A DNA stretch of 64,000 nt from Gari tellinella. Its lineage: Eukaryota > Mollusca > Bivalvia > Cardiida > Psammobiidae. How positions within the stretch are numbered: position 1 is the first letter of the stretch; every line of letters starts with the position of its first letter. The notes beneath the pieces were generated by a model. That model ran no database searches, was not told the DNA's origin, and saw only the letters and a list, made by a program, of their open reading frames with translations. The DNA lies in NCBI GenBank assembly GCA_922989275.2, contig OV277869.1:41710189-41774188 (forward strand). The letters run 5' to 3'. Positions 11,108-22,132 of this stretch are shown piece by piece. Position numbers and translations under genes: made by a program.

Positions 11108-11300
11108 CAGGGCTTCAGATAAGTAGAGTTTTTCTAAAACTAAAATCTTTATTTCTGCATTAAACCCTATCGTGTCACTACTCATTAGAATTGTCTCTTC
11201 GAGACGATTCTAATGAGTAGTAACACCATAGGATTTTGTGCTGAAATGAATGAGAAAATGTTGGATTTGTTTGGAAAACTTCCTCTTATCTAGAGCCCTT
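11108..11300 (+). mobile_element. Family E element (E3)
   Basis: CAGGGCTTCAGATAAG to CTTATCTAGAGCCCTT. GTGATC at 11102-11107 and 11301-11306 is a clean 6-bp duplication. Confidence 0.9.
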
Positions 11301-11349
11301 GTGATCTACAGATACTGCAGTGTTAGTCCATACAGCAGAATGATCATCT

Positions 11350-11650
11350 CATGTGAACTCATCAACATGCCATGTTCTTACACTTCATTTGAATCTTCTG
11401 AGAGAGGAGATTTTAATCAGTTTTCACTACATCCAGTTTGGTGAAGGTATAAAGGAGAAAATAATGTTAATTCTTATTCTACTCTCTCTTATCTGGAGTC
11501 TGGTGAACCTATTCAGAGATCAAAGACTAACAGAGCATGTAAACCCAGTTGTCTTAATTGGTCTTGCTAACTGTCTGGATCCTGATCAGACACTGAATGT
11601 AATAACTAACTATAGGAATCTGATCAGTTTTTAAACTATTTGTCACTTCA
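11350..11650. repeat. Worn E and D fragments
   Basis: An E right end (CTCTCTTATCTGGAGTCTGG) at about 11485-11505, then an eroded D core (GGATCCTGATCAGACACTG). Confidence 0.4.
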
Positions 11651-11853
11651 ATTAGTTTCTTGATTGACAGAAATAACCAATCTAAATATTAGTTAAAGCA
11701 GAGAACATTTATTCAGAGCTGGGAGAATTTATGACTTTGTATAGAGTAATCAATCACCGGCAATAAATTCAAATATAGGAGAAAATACATGAAGCTAGAA
11801 GAGGATTCAATTCTACAAATGTGTGTCAACAGTTTTCACCATACATGCATAGC

Positions 11854-12104
11854 TTAACTCTTTCCTCCCTGAACTATTAAATGGACAATTCCAGTTTCCA
11901 ATTTTGTCTAGTCCATTTCTGACTTTTAAGGGTTGTTTTTGTAAATGTTTGGTATTACGACAAACAGCGAAGACCCAGATCAGAGGGCTCCTTTCGGAGC
12001 CCTCTGATCTGGGTGTTCACTGTTTGAACATGACAAGTGTACTATTCACATGAACACTGTTTGAAAATGACGCCTATATGCGGGACTAGGGTTCAAAGGG
12101 TTAA
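11854..12104 (+). mobile_element. Family A TTAA element (A3)
   Basis: 251 bp between TTAAs, tip GGCTCCTTTCGGAGCC, apparently complete. Confidence 0.9.
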
Positions 12105-12129
12105 TAGTCTTTAAGTGTTTGAAACAGGT

Positions 12130-12270
12130 GGTAAAATATGCTTACCTTCTGCTAGAATATAGAAAATATTTCTTATGGAATATATTCATGACAGTACAAA
12201 TTGGAACCATTTTCTTCAGTGGAGAAATAAATGAGAGGCATAAAAAGGTGTATTTATGGGGTAACTGGCA
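12130..12270 (-). mobile_element. Half of a family B element
   Basis: Contains the B flank phrases AAAATATTTCTTATGG, TTTTCTTCAGTGGAG and AAAAAGGTGTATTTATGGGG. The core and the other half are missing. Confidence 0.6.
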
Positions 12271-12364
12271 AAAGAAGATTCATGCTATGTGAGTAGCTAC
12301 TATTCTTGCTAGACACAAGTTTGTCTGTTGTTACAGTTCCCCATGACATGAACTCATGCAATAT

Positions 12365-12892
12365 CATCATCATCATCATGGCTTGGCTTCGCGAACGAAG
12401 ATCTAAGAAGGTGTTTGTCCACGTTTGCATGCACGCATATGACTGAACAGGCCAATGCAGGATCTGCAGGTCCGATTGCAGCGGCAGCAAGCGTACGTTT
12501 GGTCTGGACTAGATGTTGTTGCTGCATTGTTCTTCCTTCGTTGTCGTTTGACCTCCAGGGAAGCTCTACGGTTTTCCTCAAAGGAAGAGACAGCCCTGTG
12601 GGTTGTGTGACGCCAGGTGTCACGGTCAGCGGCAATGGTTGACCATTTGTTGTGATCGATGTCACAGGCACTGAGAGACTTCTTCAGTCAGTCTTTGTAG
12701 CGCTTCTTTGGCGCTCCTCTGTCCCGTAAGCCGGATGCAAGCTCACTGTAAAACACAATTTTCGGTAGACGGTGATCTTCCATGCGGTGGACGTGACCTA
12801 CCCACCGTAGCTGTGATTTAAGTAGCATGGCCTCTACGCTGATGACACCTGCAAGCTCAAGAACTTCATTGTTGGTCCTAAACTCACTCCAG
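12365..12892 (-). mobile_element. 5'-truncated LINE, 3' end of the polyprotein reading frame
   Basis: Read on the minus strand, frames give LLKSQLRWVGHVHRMEDHRL, then GAPKKRYKD, then SLSACDIDHNKWSTIAADRD. This is typical of the C-terminal end of ORF2-like proteins of invertebrate non-LTR retrotransposons, after the reverse transcriptase domain. The 3' end carries an (ATG)n tail, and TGAACTCATGCAATAT is duplicated at 12349-12364 and 12893-12908, marking a retrotransposition. No RT domain remains and the frames may be shifted, so it is dead. The clade was not determined. Confidence 0.85.
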
Positions 12893-13014
12893 TGAACTCA
12901 TGCAATATAATATCCTGCAATAACATCACATTCAAAATACCATAGTTTATGTTATGGCTTCTAAAAAGGTCAGATTATATATTACAATGTGAGAATGGGG
13001 CCATTGGTTTACTT

Positions 13015-13220
13015 GTTGCAGGCTAGAGGCAAAATGGTGGTATCCTCTGTAAACATTTTGGATCCAGATGAGATCCGAGTAATTCAGCATCTCAACATGA
13101 TCCAAACTGTTTGACATTCTGACCGTGTTTTGAAACGTAATTGTAGAAATTCTTATTTCATAGAGGTAGCAGATGGAAATTGTTGCAGATGACAATGTTA
13201 ATTGGCATTCAAAGAGTTAA
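13015..13220 (-). mobile_element. Family D element (D3)
   Basis: Right end CAAAGAGTTAA, core GATCCAGATGAGATCC and a diverged mirror. The left end is worn. Confidence 0.7.
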
Positions 13221-13255
13221 GTACAAAGTGTTTATAGCCCTTGATACTGCTGCAC

Positions 13256-13447
13256 AGAGCTCCAGATAAGGAGAGTATTTCAAAAACTAAAATCTTTATT
13301 TCTGCATTAAACTCTATGGTGTCACTACTCATTAGAATCGTCTCAAAGAGACGATTCTAATGAGTAGTAACACCATAGGATTTTGTGCAAAAATGAGTTA
13401 AAGAATATTGGATTTGTTAAGTTTACTCCCTCTTATCTGGAGCCCTG
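13256..13447 (+). mobile_element. Family E element (E4)
   Basis: CAGAGCTCCAGATAAGG to CTTATCTGGAGCCCTG. The flanks share CTGCA(G), a 5-6 bp duplication. The core reads CGTCTCAAAGAGACG. Confidence 0.85.
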
Positions 13448-13534
13448 CTGCAGTTGCAAAATGTATCCCCCTCCCACCAAAATAAGAGGATCCAAACATA
13501 GTCCAAGGTTTAGAGAAGCATAAATGGGGAATTA

Positions 13535-13925
13535 CAGTAAAACTTCTCTACTATTATGACAGGTGACTGCTTAACTCTTTCCTCCCTGAAACCTCAAATG
13601 GACAATTCTAGTTTTCAATTTAGTCCAGTCCATTTTTTATATTTTATGGTAGATTTTTTACAATATATGTCAAAATCACAAACAGTGAAGACCCTGATCA
13701 GAGGGCTCCTTAAGGAGCCCTCTGATCAGGGTCTACACTGTTTGCAAAGGACAAGTGCACTCCGTGGGTATGTTGTTTGCAAATGACGCATATATGCGTG
13801 ACTAGGGTTCAAAGAGTTAAAGCAAAGGAGCTTTCTGTTTCACTGTCACCTTGCTTTAATCTGTCACCTGTCTTTTATACAACCAATTAGCCTTCGTTAG
13901 TGGTCGTAATAGAGAGGTTTTACTG
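13535..13925 (+). mobile_element. Family F element (F3) interrupted by an A element
   Basis: TA-flanked, with ends CAGTAAAACTTCTCTA and GAGAGGTTTTACTG. A4 sits at the TTAA of GACTGCTTAA. Part of the left core arm is lost. Confidence 0.8.
13571..13820 (+). mobile_element. Family A TTAA element (A4) nested in F3
   Basis: 250 bp. The tip is GGCTCCTTAAGGAGCC, so a TTAA lies exactly at the palindrome centre. The right end carries ATATATGCGTGACTAGG, marking a second A subfamily. Confidence 0.9.
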
Positions 13926-13959
13926 TACAAATTGAAAGTCCCTTATTATGTACATCTTC

Positions 13960-14094
13960 ACCACAGCTCAAGATTAGGTGAATATTGAAAATGATATTGT
14001 GACTACTCATTTGGATGATCTCTTTGAAAACATGTTTGAATGCTCAGTTTGAACCTGGAATTGTTCCGATTACTCGTATCTACCTGGAGCCCTG
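13960..14094. repeat. Worn family E fragment
   Basis: GTGACTACTCATTTGGATG and the right end TACCTGGAGCCCTG survive. Confidence 0.5.
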
Positions 14095-14303
14095 GGGCCC
14101 GTTTTACTAAACAAATTATTTGCGTAAGTCAAAATTTTAAATTTTAATTTATGTATATTATTATCACTTGCTACAAACAGCAAATAGCCAGATCAGAGGA
14201 CGCTTTTTGCTGTTTGCAAACGTTTATGATTGAAAAATAAGAGTTAAATGATTTTGACTTACGCAAATATTTTGCGTAAGTAGTTTAGTAAAACGGGCCC
14301 CAG
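14092..14303 (+). mobile_element. Family J inverted-repeat element (J1)
   Basis: Long terminal inverted repeats: CTGGGGCCCGTTTTACTAAA at left and TTTAGTAAAACGGGCCCCAG at right, continuing inwards with TTTGCGTAAGTCAAAA. GGGCCCGTTT-type ends are common in animal MITEs. The target duplication could not be read. Confidence 0.75.
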
Positions 14304-15767
14304 TTTACCTGGTGATTTCCACTGTAGAAATTGCTCGTTTCAATCATCTCAAAGAGAATATTCTAATGAGCAGTCACTACAGAAGTTTTGCAATCACAAC
14401 ATAGCAGATAATGCAATATAGTTCTAACCCAACTTACTTTTTTGGGAGAAATAGTATTCGATGAAAGTACAAAATCTTTAAAAGAGGGTTTGAAATCTGA
14501 TCTGAGTCTTCGTTGATACTACATCTACAGCCAGTATTACTCATTTAGCAGTCGTTCAAAACAGGCTGTGTGACAAGTCTTTCAGATATGTGGTCATTTA
14601 AAAAAGAAATGTAAAAACTACTGTACAAGATTTCTGCCTTTCTGTTGCCCTGCATAAGGCAGCCACTTAATTGTCTTAGAGATGCTCTTGCTCAGCGTTC
14701 ATTGACCGTGTGTAGCCTTGACCTATATTAATATTTCAGGAGAGACAAAAGTTTGTTGCCTTCTGTTCACACAGTTTACAGGATTATAAAACTAGGTCAG
14801 GGCTGCATCGTTCTTGTTTTGTTGAAATACAATCAAACATGTTTTAAACGACCATTCTTTAAAGATGCATGGAAGTCGTAAAAGACAGGTGACTGCTAAA
14901 TGCAGGACAAAAGCAAAGCAGAAAGCTCCTTTAGGAGCTTTCTGCTTTGCTTTTGTCCTGCATTAAGCTGCCACTAGTATGATAGACATAAATGATCTTG
15001 CATTGAGAGTCAAATTACGACAAGTGTTGGCTGTAGTTGCTGGGATGTGTATGTTTGTGTAGTTAACTGAATGTTGACATTGTTTTGAGTGTGATATGTT
15101 ATCTACAAAACTGTTATAAAACGTAATTGCTTTGAGGCTATTCTGCCCACTGTGGCCTACCACTGATTGTTACAAACAGTTTAGATTGAGATCCGATAAA
15201 AACTATTTGAGTAAGAGAGCGGACAAAAAAGTGTGACAGACTGACGGAGGGACAAACAGGGAGATCGATTGATTACTGTAAGGTACCCATCTCTCGGTGG
15301 GGCCCTATTTAAATAGATATTAATCTTAAACTTTAAACGTTTTGCTGACAAATTTGAAGGAGATATTTGTGTGGGGAGATAAGAATTGCTAAGTTTACAG
15401 TTTGTAATAATTATCCCATGTGCCCTCTTCCAGCTATATACCATAGGCAACAACCATTTCATATTGCTTAGGCGGGCTACCTGGTTGATATAGGCATTTC
15501 ATTGTCTGTTTCCTGTCCCATTACTTAGAACTTTATCTAATTTACATCGATTATGAAACAAGTTATCATGGCTTATACAAATCACTCTTGAGGGTTTCAA
15601 TGGTGGCATGTGTTAACATTTCTGTGAGAGAAACGGCACAATATGGGAAAACCCACTTCTCCAGATGGGCCATCAATGTATTCTCTCATGATACTGCTCT
15701 CAGACTTGGGGAACCAGAAGCTCGTGGGTGTCGAAAGCAATACAGCAAACAGTCTTTGCTTACAAGA
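14304..15767. other. Mostly unassigned stretch
   Basis: Apart from an E-like scrap at about 14330-14395 and the hairpin at 14899-14964, I recognise nothing. A 91-codon open frame at 15588-15863 runs into E6 and has no recognisable features. Confidence 0.5.
14899..14964. repeat. 66-bp near-perfect palindrome (P type)
   Basis: Two 33-nt arms beginning AATGCAGGACAAAAGC and mirrored exactly except at the tip (CTCCTTTAGGAG). No element ends adjoin it. Confidence 0.85.
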
Positions 15768-15966
15768 CAGGGCTCCAGATTATTTAAGAGGGAGTTAGCT
15801 GAACAAAGCCATCATTTTCTTACTCATTTCAACACCAAATCCTATGATGTTACTACTCATTAGAATCGTCTCAAAGAGAAGATTCCAATGAGTAGTGACA
15901 CCATAGGGTTTAATGTAGAAATTGAGATTTAAATTTTTTGAAAAACTCCCCTTAACTGGAGTCCTG
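15768..15966 (+). mobile_element. Family E element (E6)
   Basis: CAGGGCTCCAGATTATT to CTTAACTGGAGTCCTG. ACAAGA at 15762-15767 and 15967-15972 is a 6-bp duplication. An A-core scrap follows to about 16011. Confidence 0.9.
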
Positions 15967-16049
15967 ACAAGAATTCCATGCAATCCTCTGATCAGGGTCT
16001 AGAGTGTTTGTTATAATACAGTACAATGTAAAACACCAGCCCTAATTAG

Positions 16050-16300
16050 TTAACTCTTTCCTCCCTGAAACTTTAAATTGACAATTCCAATTTCGATTTC
16101 AGTCTAGTCCATTTCTGGCTTTTAAGGGCTGTTTTTGTCCATTTTTGGCCTTATGACAAACAGTGAAGACCCTGATCAGAGGGCTCCTTTCGGAGCCCTC
16201 TGATCTGGGTCCTCACTGTTTGCACAGGACAAGTGTACTATTCACATGTACACTGTTTGAAAAGGACGCCTATATGTAGGACTAGGGTTCAAAGGGTTAA
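16050..16300 (+). mobile_element. Family A TTAA element (A5)
   Basis: 251 bp between TTAAs, TTTCGG tip. A further A left-flank scrap lies at 16303-16365. Confidence 0.9.
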
Positions 16301-16670
16301 GCATGGACTAGACTAAACTGTAGACTGGAATTGTCTATTTGAGTTTCAGGGGTGAATGAGATACATTTGTTGTGAGAATTCTTATGCAATCGGTCAATTC
16401 CTTGGCAACACTTAGTCGTATTAGACAATAACCATGAACTGCACAGCTCTAAGATTGATGACACTGAGGCTAAGAGCTGAGAAAACAGCCATCCAACTTT
16501 GATAGATGTCCCATTAGACCTCACTCAGTTTGTTATTGGAATTGAACAACTAGTGCATCAGCTCAAAAGTCATCTAGTTCTGATTGCTATGTTTGACGTT
16601 AGGTCAGCCTGTTTGTTTATTGAATTGACCGCAATTCTTACAAGTCACCCAATTCTGATAGACTTTTTGA

Positions 16671-17072
16671 CACTTATCCCTTTACCACATACGGGCACAC
16701 AGTCCAAATTTATACAGTCTAGCTACCATAAGAAATGATTTCCATATTCTTTAGTCTCCTAGAAGATGATAGCATAAAGCAGGATATGGAAGTAAAGCAG
16801 AATGCCCCCTCTTAAGGTACATTCAGTGATTTATTTGCAACCTGCTTTAACCCTTTGGACCCTAGTCCCGCATATTGACGTCCTTTGCAAACAATGTACA
16901 TGTGAATAGTACACTTGTCCTATGCAAACATTTACAAAAACAACCCTTAAATGTCAGAAATGGAGTAGACAAAAATGGAAATTGGAACTGTCCATTTAAG
17001 GTTTCAGGGAGGAAAGAGTTAAGTTATCACCCATCTTCAAAATCAGAAACAAGCTATGGGGAAAAGGGTTAA
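16671..17072 (+). mobile_element. Family B element (B2) interrupted by A6
   Basis: B phrases on both sides of A6: CAACCTGCTTTAA before and TTAAGTTATCACCCATCTTC after. A6 therefore entered at the TTAA in the right arm of the B core. The left end is worn. Confidence 0.7.
16847..17022 (-). mobile_element. Family A element (A6) lacking its central palindrome
   Basis: Both A ends and TTAAs are present, but the sequence jumps from GCAAACATT to TACAAAAACAACCC. The whole core hairpin is deleted, as expected from palindrome instability. Confidence 0.85.
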
Positions 17073-17263
17073 CCCATTAACCCTTTTACGCTTTCAATTT
17101 ATTCATCCGCTTAAGAAAATAGTTAAAGTTATACAGTTGTGAATATGTGCCATAAGAATAAGTTTCTACATCCTAGTAGATTGTTACTTTCAACCTGCTT
17201 TAAGAGCTAACGGTGCATAACCTTTCCTCAATACTAAAACCAGGCTATGGGGTAATGGGTTAA
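17069..17263 (+). mobile_element. Family B element (B3)
   Basis: Shares one TTAA with B2 on its left and one with A7 on its right. The left core arm is deleted. Confidence 0.75.
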
Positions 17264-17372
17264 CTCTTTGAACCCTAGTCACCTATATATGCGTCATTTG
17301 CAAATAGTGTACCTGTGAGGAGTTCACTTGTCGTATGCAAACAGTGTAGACCCTGATCAGAGGGCTCCTTAA

Positions 17373-17425
17373 CCCTTTCGGCGCCATAGGCGAGATTTAG
17401 ACGCTCAGCGCCACAGGCGAGATTT
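17373..17425 (+). promoter_or_regulatory. Left piggyBac end with repeated GCGCCA motif
   Basis: GCGCCATAGGCGAGATTT at 17381 recurs as GCGCCACAGGCGAGATTT at 17408, a 27-bp step. Repeated subterminal motifs are where transposases usually bind; that role is inferred here. Confidence 0.65.
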
Positions 17426-17626
17426 CTCGACAAAACGAGTGTGTAAACAAATGTTATTCACATTCTTGTGTATTTCTTACGCTGACACCGGGATACCTGT
17501 TTCCCACTTTAGAAATGACGTCAAACTACAAATTAACCAATGATATTTGGGAGTTTGTGCTATAATTAGTAAACAAACTGGGGATAACCTTCGGTAAAAC
17601 TTCCCAAAATTCTCAATCGTTCCAAA

Positions 17627-17804
17627 ATGGCTGCCGCGAGAAAACGTACTCGCTACTCATGTGAAGATGCGGTGAATATCCTTATGAATGGTAGTGATAG
17701 CGCTGGCAGTGGGTTAGATATTGATTTGGAAGACTCTTTAGATGACAATTCCAGCAATTTGTCAGACCAAGGATCTGTAGTGTCATCAGAATCATCGAAT
17801 TCAG
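17627..17804 (+). CDS. piggyBac transposase, exon 1 (acidic N-terminus)
   Basis: Starts MAAARKRTRYSCEDAVNILM and continues with an Asp/Ser-rich acidic stretch, as is usual at piggyBac N-termini. It ends at TCAG|GTTTGT. The intron (17805-18185) closes with a pyrimidine tract and TTCTTCTTCAG. Joining gives a GAT codon and keeps the exon 2 frame open (DFSDEDHDVV). The start is the first ATG after about 250 bp of terminal sequence. Confidence 0.8.
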
Positions 17805-18185
17805 GTTTGTTTATCGAAGTTTCTTTCGTTTTCTTAGCTAGACTTTGATGTTTCGTCAAAGTTTTATTGCACTTATCATAGTTTCTGTTTGCTAATACTT
17901 ACTTTCCAAGTAAATACAATATTATATTGTAAGAGGATGTTGATGATATCATGTTTGAATAGCTGCATTGAATATTGATTACCGATTTATAATGCTTGGT
18001 GCAAAGTGGGTGGGGCAACTTGTTCCAAAGTGAAAACGAAAGTAGACTCTATAACCATGTTGTTTTATATCTTATGCGTGATACATGCTTTCCTTATTCA
18101 TCAACAATGCATATTTATGTTTAATATTTATGTTAGTAAGTGTATCAACACATCTTATTTAGTTTTCAATGCATTTCTTCTTCAG

Positions 18186-18600
18186 ATTTCTCGGACGAAG
18201 ACCATGATGTTGTGGGTAGGCGTGGTCGTGGCCGTGGCAGAGGTCCAGCTCATGTCCCTGGTGTCGATGGTCGTGCTCGTGCTCGTGGTAGAGGTAGGGG
18301 ACGTGCACGTCAGAATGCAGGTAGAAGACAAAGAGCAGCTCGAGATCAACCACCTATTGCTCGACGAGTTGGTGTGCGACCAGCACGAGGACAGCAACAC
18401 AATAATCCTTTTGACTGGCAGGTATATGAGGAAAATGACCCACACTATCCAGATTGGCTACTGAACTATCGTGAACGTAGAGGGGTGATAGTTGACACTT
18501 TGGACTATAATCCTGTTGATTATTTTCATTTGTTTTTCCCTGTAGAAGCTATTCAGCTCATAGTAGACGAGACAAACAGGTATGCACTTCAGATGTTTGA
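18186..18600 (+). CDS. piggyBac transposase, exon 2 first part (RG-rich region and start of DDE domain)
   Basis: After an acidic DFSDEDHD comes an Arg/Gly-rich low-complexity run (GRRGRGRGRG and similar), then ANNPFDWQ-like sequence and VDTLDYNPVDYFHLFFPVEA, IQLIVDETNRYA. The last is the conserved entry to the piggyBac transposase domain (the ETNRYA motif). The frame then diverges near 18600. Confidence 0.8.
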
Positions 18601-19682
18601 CAACCCTGTCCCACTCCTGTTTACTCAAAGCATATATAGCGCTACAAATTGCTATGGGACTTTGTCAGAAGCCAGAAATAGAGGACTATTGGGGACAGTA
18701 CTGGCTGTCATCTATTCCATTTGCAGATATTATGTGTAGGAACAGATATGAGTTGTTGTCATCATTCCTGCATTTCACGGACAATGGTGCTGAGAGACCC
18801 GCTCATGGGGATCCAGACTTTGACAATCTCTGGAAGATACGTCCCCTTATGACTATGTGTGAAAGGAAATACTTGGAAGTGTACAGCCCATCGCGTGACC
18901 TCAGCATTGATGAGAGCATTATTCGCTTCAAGGGAAGAGTTCATTTCAGGCAGTACTTACCATCAAAACCTTATAAATGGGGAATCAAACAGTTTGCTCT
19001 ATGTGACAGCAAGACAGGTTATACCTACAAATTGCTTACTTACTGTGGCAAAGGAACACTTGGGGCTCAGAATAACTTCACCATCACAGAGTGTATCTGT
19101 TTGAAGCTCTTGGAGGGTTTTGAGAACAAAGGACATCGCGTTTTCACAGACAACTTTTACACGTCCCCGAATCTATTTCGACAACTGGAGCAAAATGGCA
19201 TCGGAGCCTGTGGGACTGTAAAAGCAGGCCGGCAACATATGCCACATCAGTTAAAAGCTAGCCACCTTCATCTAGAGAAAGGGTTTGACCCAGTGTTTAT
19301 GCGTGCTGGGAATCTTGTGACATGTGCCTGGCATGATACAAAACGTGTTCATTTTTTGTCGAACATTCACACCAACAATACTGTCGACAAAGAAATAAGA
19401 AGCAAAACTGCAGCTGGTGGTCGGCGACTAGTGGAGAAGCCAGTGATGGCAGACATTTATAACTCGTACATGGGTGGAGTGGACATTATGGACCAAAAGC
19501 TGCAGACATATGCCTACCCTCACAAGTCTGCCAAATGGTACTTCACGATATACAACCGCTTGCGTGAAGTAGCACTTGTGAACAGCTACATCGTCTACAC
19601 TGAAACCAAGGAAGGCACTCCCATGAATGCCAGACAGTTCAGGGAAAATGTCATTGATGGCTTACTTGAAGGGTTTCAGAAA
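18601..19682 (+). CDS. piggyBac transposase, catalytic DDE region
   Basis: The frame gives LKAYIALQIAMGL, QKPEIEDYW and RYELLSSFLHF, then the three catalytic aspartates of the family: LSIDESIIRFKGR (Asp codon 18909-18911), VFTDNFYTSPNLF (19149-19151) and YMGGVDIMDQKLQTY (19482-19484). It ends QFRENVIDGLLEGFQK, where the R insertion begins. The residues align with piggyBac D268, D346 and D447 by motif. The reading frame of the longer apparent ORF beyond 19682 is repeat sequence, not protein. Confidence 0.9.
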
Positions 19683-19853
19683 CAAGAGCCCCATGGGGCA
19701 TATGTCGCTCACCTGAGAATAGCTGTACATCAAAAGGGAGATAATGATTTAAGTCCAGGACGGGGTCATTTTTTACCCGAGGGGCATAATTTGAACAATC
19801 TTGATAGAGGACCTGTAGATGATGCTATGTTCCAAATATCTAAGATCAGGTTA

Positions 19854-21019
19854 CCGTCATTTCCCGAGTATTGTGCGCATCCGTGTATAAAACGCACCCT
19901 TATTTTCAGGGTTAAATGTCTGGAAAAAAACTTTTCCCAAGGTTTTGGTCAGCGGTCGTACGCACGATTTCTCCTGCTGAACCCAGTTGTTTTTAAATGA
20001 AGAGAGTTCCGTAGGCATATTTTAGGACCAAGAAAATCCGTTAAATATGTGATAATTACAAGTATTCTGATAGTCAGGGGGTTAAATCCGACCTTCAAAG
20101 TTCCAAAAAATGAGCTGCGACTGTGTTTAAAATGCTGGAAACGAAACCAGACATATTTTTATGGGCATACTTAATTTTCATTTCTAGCGTCACATTAGAA
20201 CAGGAACGGAATATGTTCCTGATTAGAATCACCCCGCATTATTCTGTGTAAGTTTGTAGATGCGTTTATTAGGATTAAAATACATAAATACTAAACATTT
20301 ATTGTATGGAATTATTTCATCACTAGCATTTATTGAATTATGAAAAAATACGGTAGAATACGAATGTTCCGAAAAAGTTACAAAAAGTTTCGCTCTGAAA
20401 ATCGTGTGCCGCCAATCAAAAGAATAATCCGGAAATAGTAAATTCGATTATGCGCAGTTCGGGCCCGGAAATGGCGGGTGTTTATACAGTGACGCTTTGT
20501 TTCTACGATGCAACCAGAGCTAAGTTTACTTCCTTTTGAGCGATTTCACGCAATAATTATGAATAACAACTTGTTTATTTACTTTATTTCTCTCTCAGTT
20601 CAAAATGCCTTACCGATTTAGATTGTATTAGATACATACGTAGCGACTAACGTGCTCCCTCGAAAGAAGCTTCAAATAATCGAGGGCTTGCATTCTCAGA
20701 TCGAAGACTAATTTTAATAACTTATAAGCAATCAAGTGTCATAACATCAACAGTTTACACCCGGACAATCATAACTGATTATAATTGGGGTCACTAGCGT
20801 GTCATCTCCAATAAACAGCCCTAATCTCCGGCTATCATGTATGGGAGGTGTCAATTAAAGCCCTGCAGCGTATTGCGCAATCTTAACACATCGGTCTACG
20901 GGCGCTAACCGTTGGTCAAGGTTGGCTTTAGAGTCTTGTTCCACTGTATTGTACGCACCCCCAAATTGCAGAAAAAAGATTTTATGATAAAAGTGCGCAC
21001 AATACATAGCTAAAGACGG
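19854..21019 (+). mobile_element. 1.17-kb TA-flanked element (pogo/Tc1-like), no ORF
   Basis: TA at 19852-19853 and 21020-21021. Imperfect 26-bp inverted ends: CCGTC...GTATTGTGCGCA at left, with the same words inverted at right. The R sequence on either side is continuous when compared with 1650-1660. No transposase frame was found, so it is non-autonomous. Confidence 0.75.
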
Positions 21020-21727
21020 TACTAGGGTTCTAGACAAGAAGATTTGTTTTAAGTTTCCATTGAAAAAATCTATTTTTAGCTCCTGTGACCTACATATGCA
21101 ACAGACTGGAACCATTTGAACAAAATAGATAAAGGACATCTAGAAGTAACACCATGCCGAATATCAAAGCTCTGGCTATATTAGCTTCAGAAAAGAAGAC
21201 GTATGAAAACTGTGACCCCCGGAGTGGGGTTAATTTTGACCCCAGGGGCATAATTTGTACAAACTTGATAGAGGACCTGTAGATGATATGCAATCGACCA
21301 GAACCATTTGAACCTTATTGGTATAGGACATCTAAAAGTGTCACCAAGCCAGATATCAAAGCTCTGGCCATATTAGTTTCAGAGGAGAAGACATTTGAAA
21401 ATTTCACTATATAACTCTATGTTAAACTGTGACCCCCTGGGCGGGGCCAATTTTGACCCCAGGGGCATAGTTTGTAGTTTGATAGAGGACCTGTAGATGA
21501 TGCTATGTGACAAATGTCTAAGATCTGGCCCTTGTAGTTTCAGACAAGAATTTTTTTTAAGATTTCCTTATTTTTCACTTGGTTGCCATGGCAACCAGAG
21601 TTCTACATTGTTTTTAATTCTTTGAACAATTTTGAAAGAACTTGACCCAAGGAACATTCGTGTAAAGTTTGGTTGAAATCTTTTCAGCGGTATATGAGGA
21701 TATGTCATTTGAAGCAATTGTTAAAGA

Positions 21728-21815
21728 CAACAATGACTGTATAAAGTGAAATATTTTCTTCTGTGGAAGAATAAATTAAAGACATAAAAAAGAATATGTA
21801 TGGGTTAATAGGTTA
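21728..21815 (-). mobile_element. Half of a family B element
   Basis: ATATTTTCTTCTGTGGAAG, AATAAATTAAAGACATAAAA and TATGGGTTAATAGG are the outer flank of B. The core is absent. Confidence 0.6.
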
Positions 21816-21825
21816 ATAAATATCA

Positions 21826-21933
21826 TTATTTACATTTTCTAAATATAAGAAACTACATGTAAATGAGTGGCAAATAGTTTGGATCCAGATTAGAAGCAGC
21901 ATTATGTGGCATCTGACCTGGATCCATACTGTT
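21826..21933 (+). repeat. D-core segment, left copy of a direct repeat
   Basis: TTTTCTAAATATAAGAAA, then TAAATGAGTGGCAAATAG, then the palindrome GGATCCAGATTAGA and its mirror. The same block recurs at 25008-25108, about 3.2 kb away in the same orientation. Confidence 0.8.
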
Positions 21934-22132
21934 TATGGCCAAGAATTAATTGTGGACTGATAGACAGAAAGATAAACAAACAAACAAAACACAAACAAAC
22001 AAACAGACAGACCAAAAGTAATATGCCTCGAACCATGGAGAAAGGACAAATGGAGAAGTATCCGGCCTGCTCGCGATTTATCGTGTCGTTCAATCAGCGG
22101 CGCTCGCTGGCGGCTAGAAAACAACGTTTTTC

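Noticed and set aside
15588..15863. 91-codon frame as a gene
   Set aside because: The last third is family E sequence and no domain is recognisable.
18006..18464. 152-codon plus-strand frame overlapping the transposase intron
   Set aside because: It runs through the predicted intron and is out of frame with the recognised transposase exons.
19683..20000. C-terminal extension of the transposase frame to 20000
   Set aside because: From 19683 the codons are R repeat and then the 1.17-kb element; the true C-terminus resumes at 25622.
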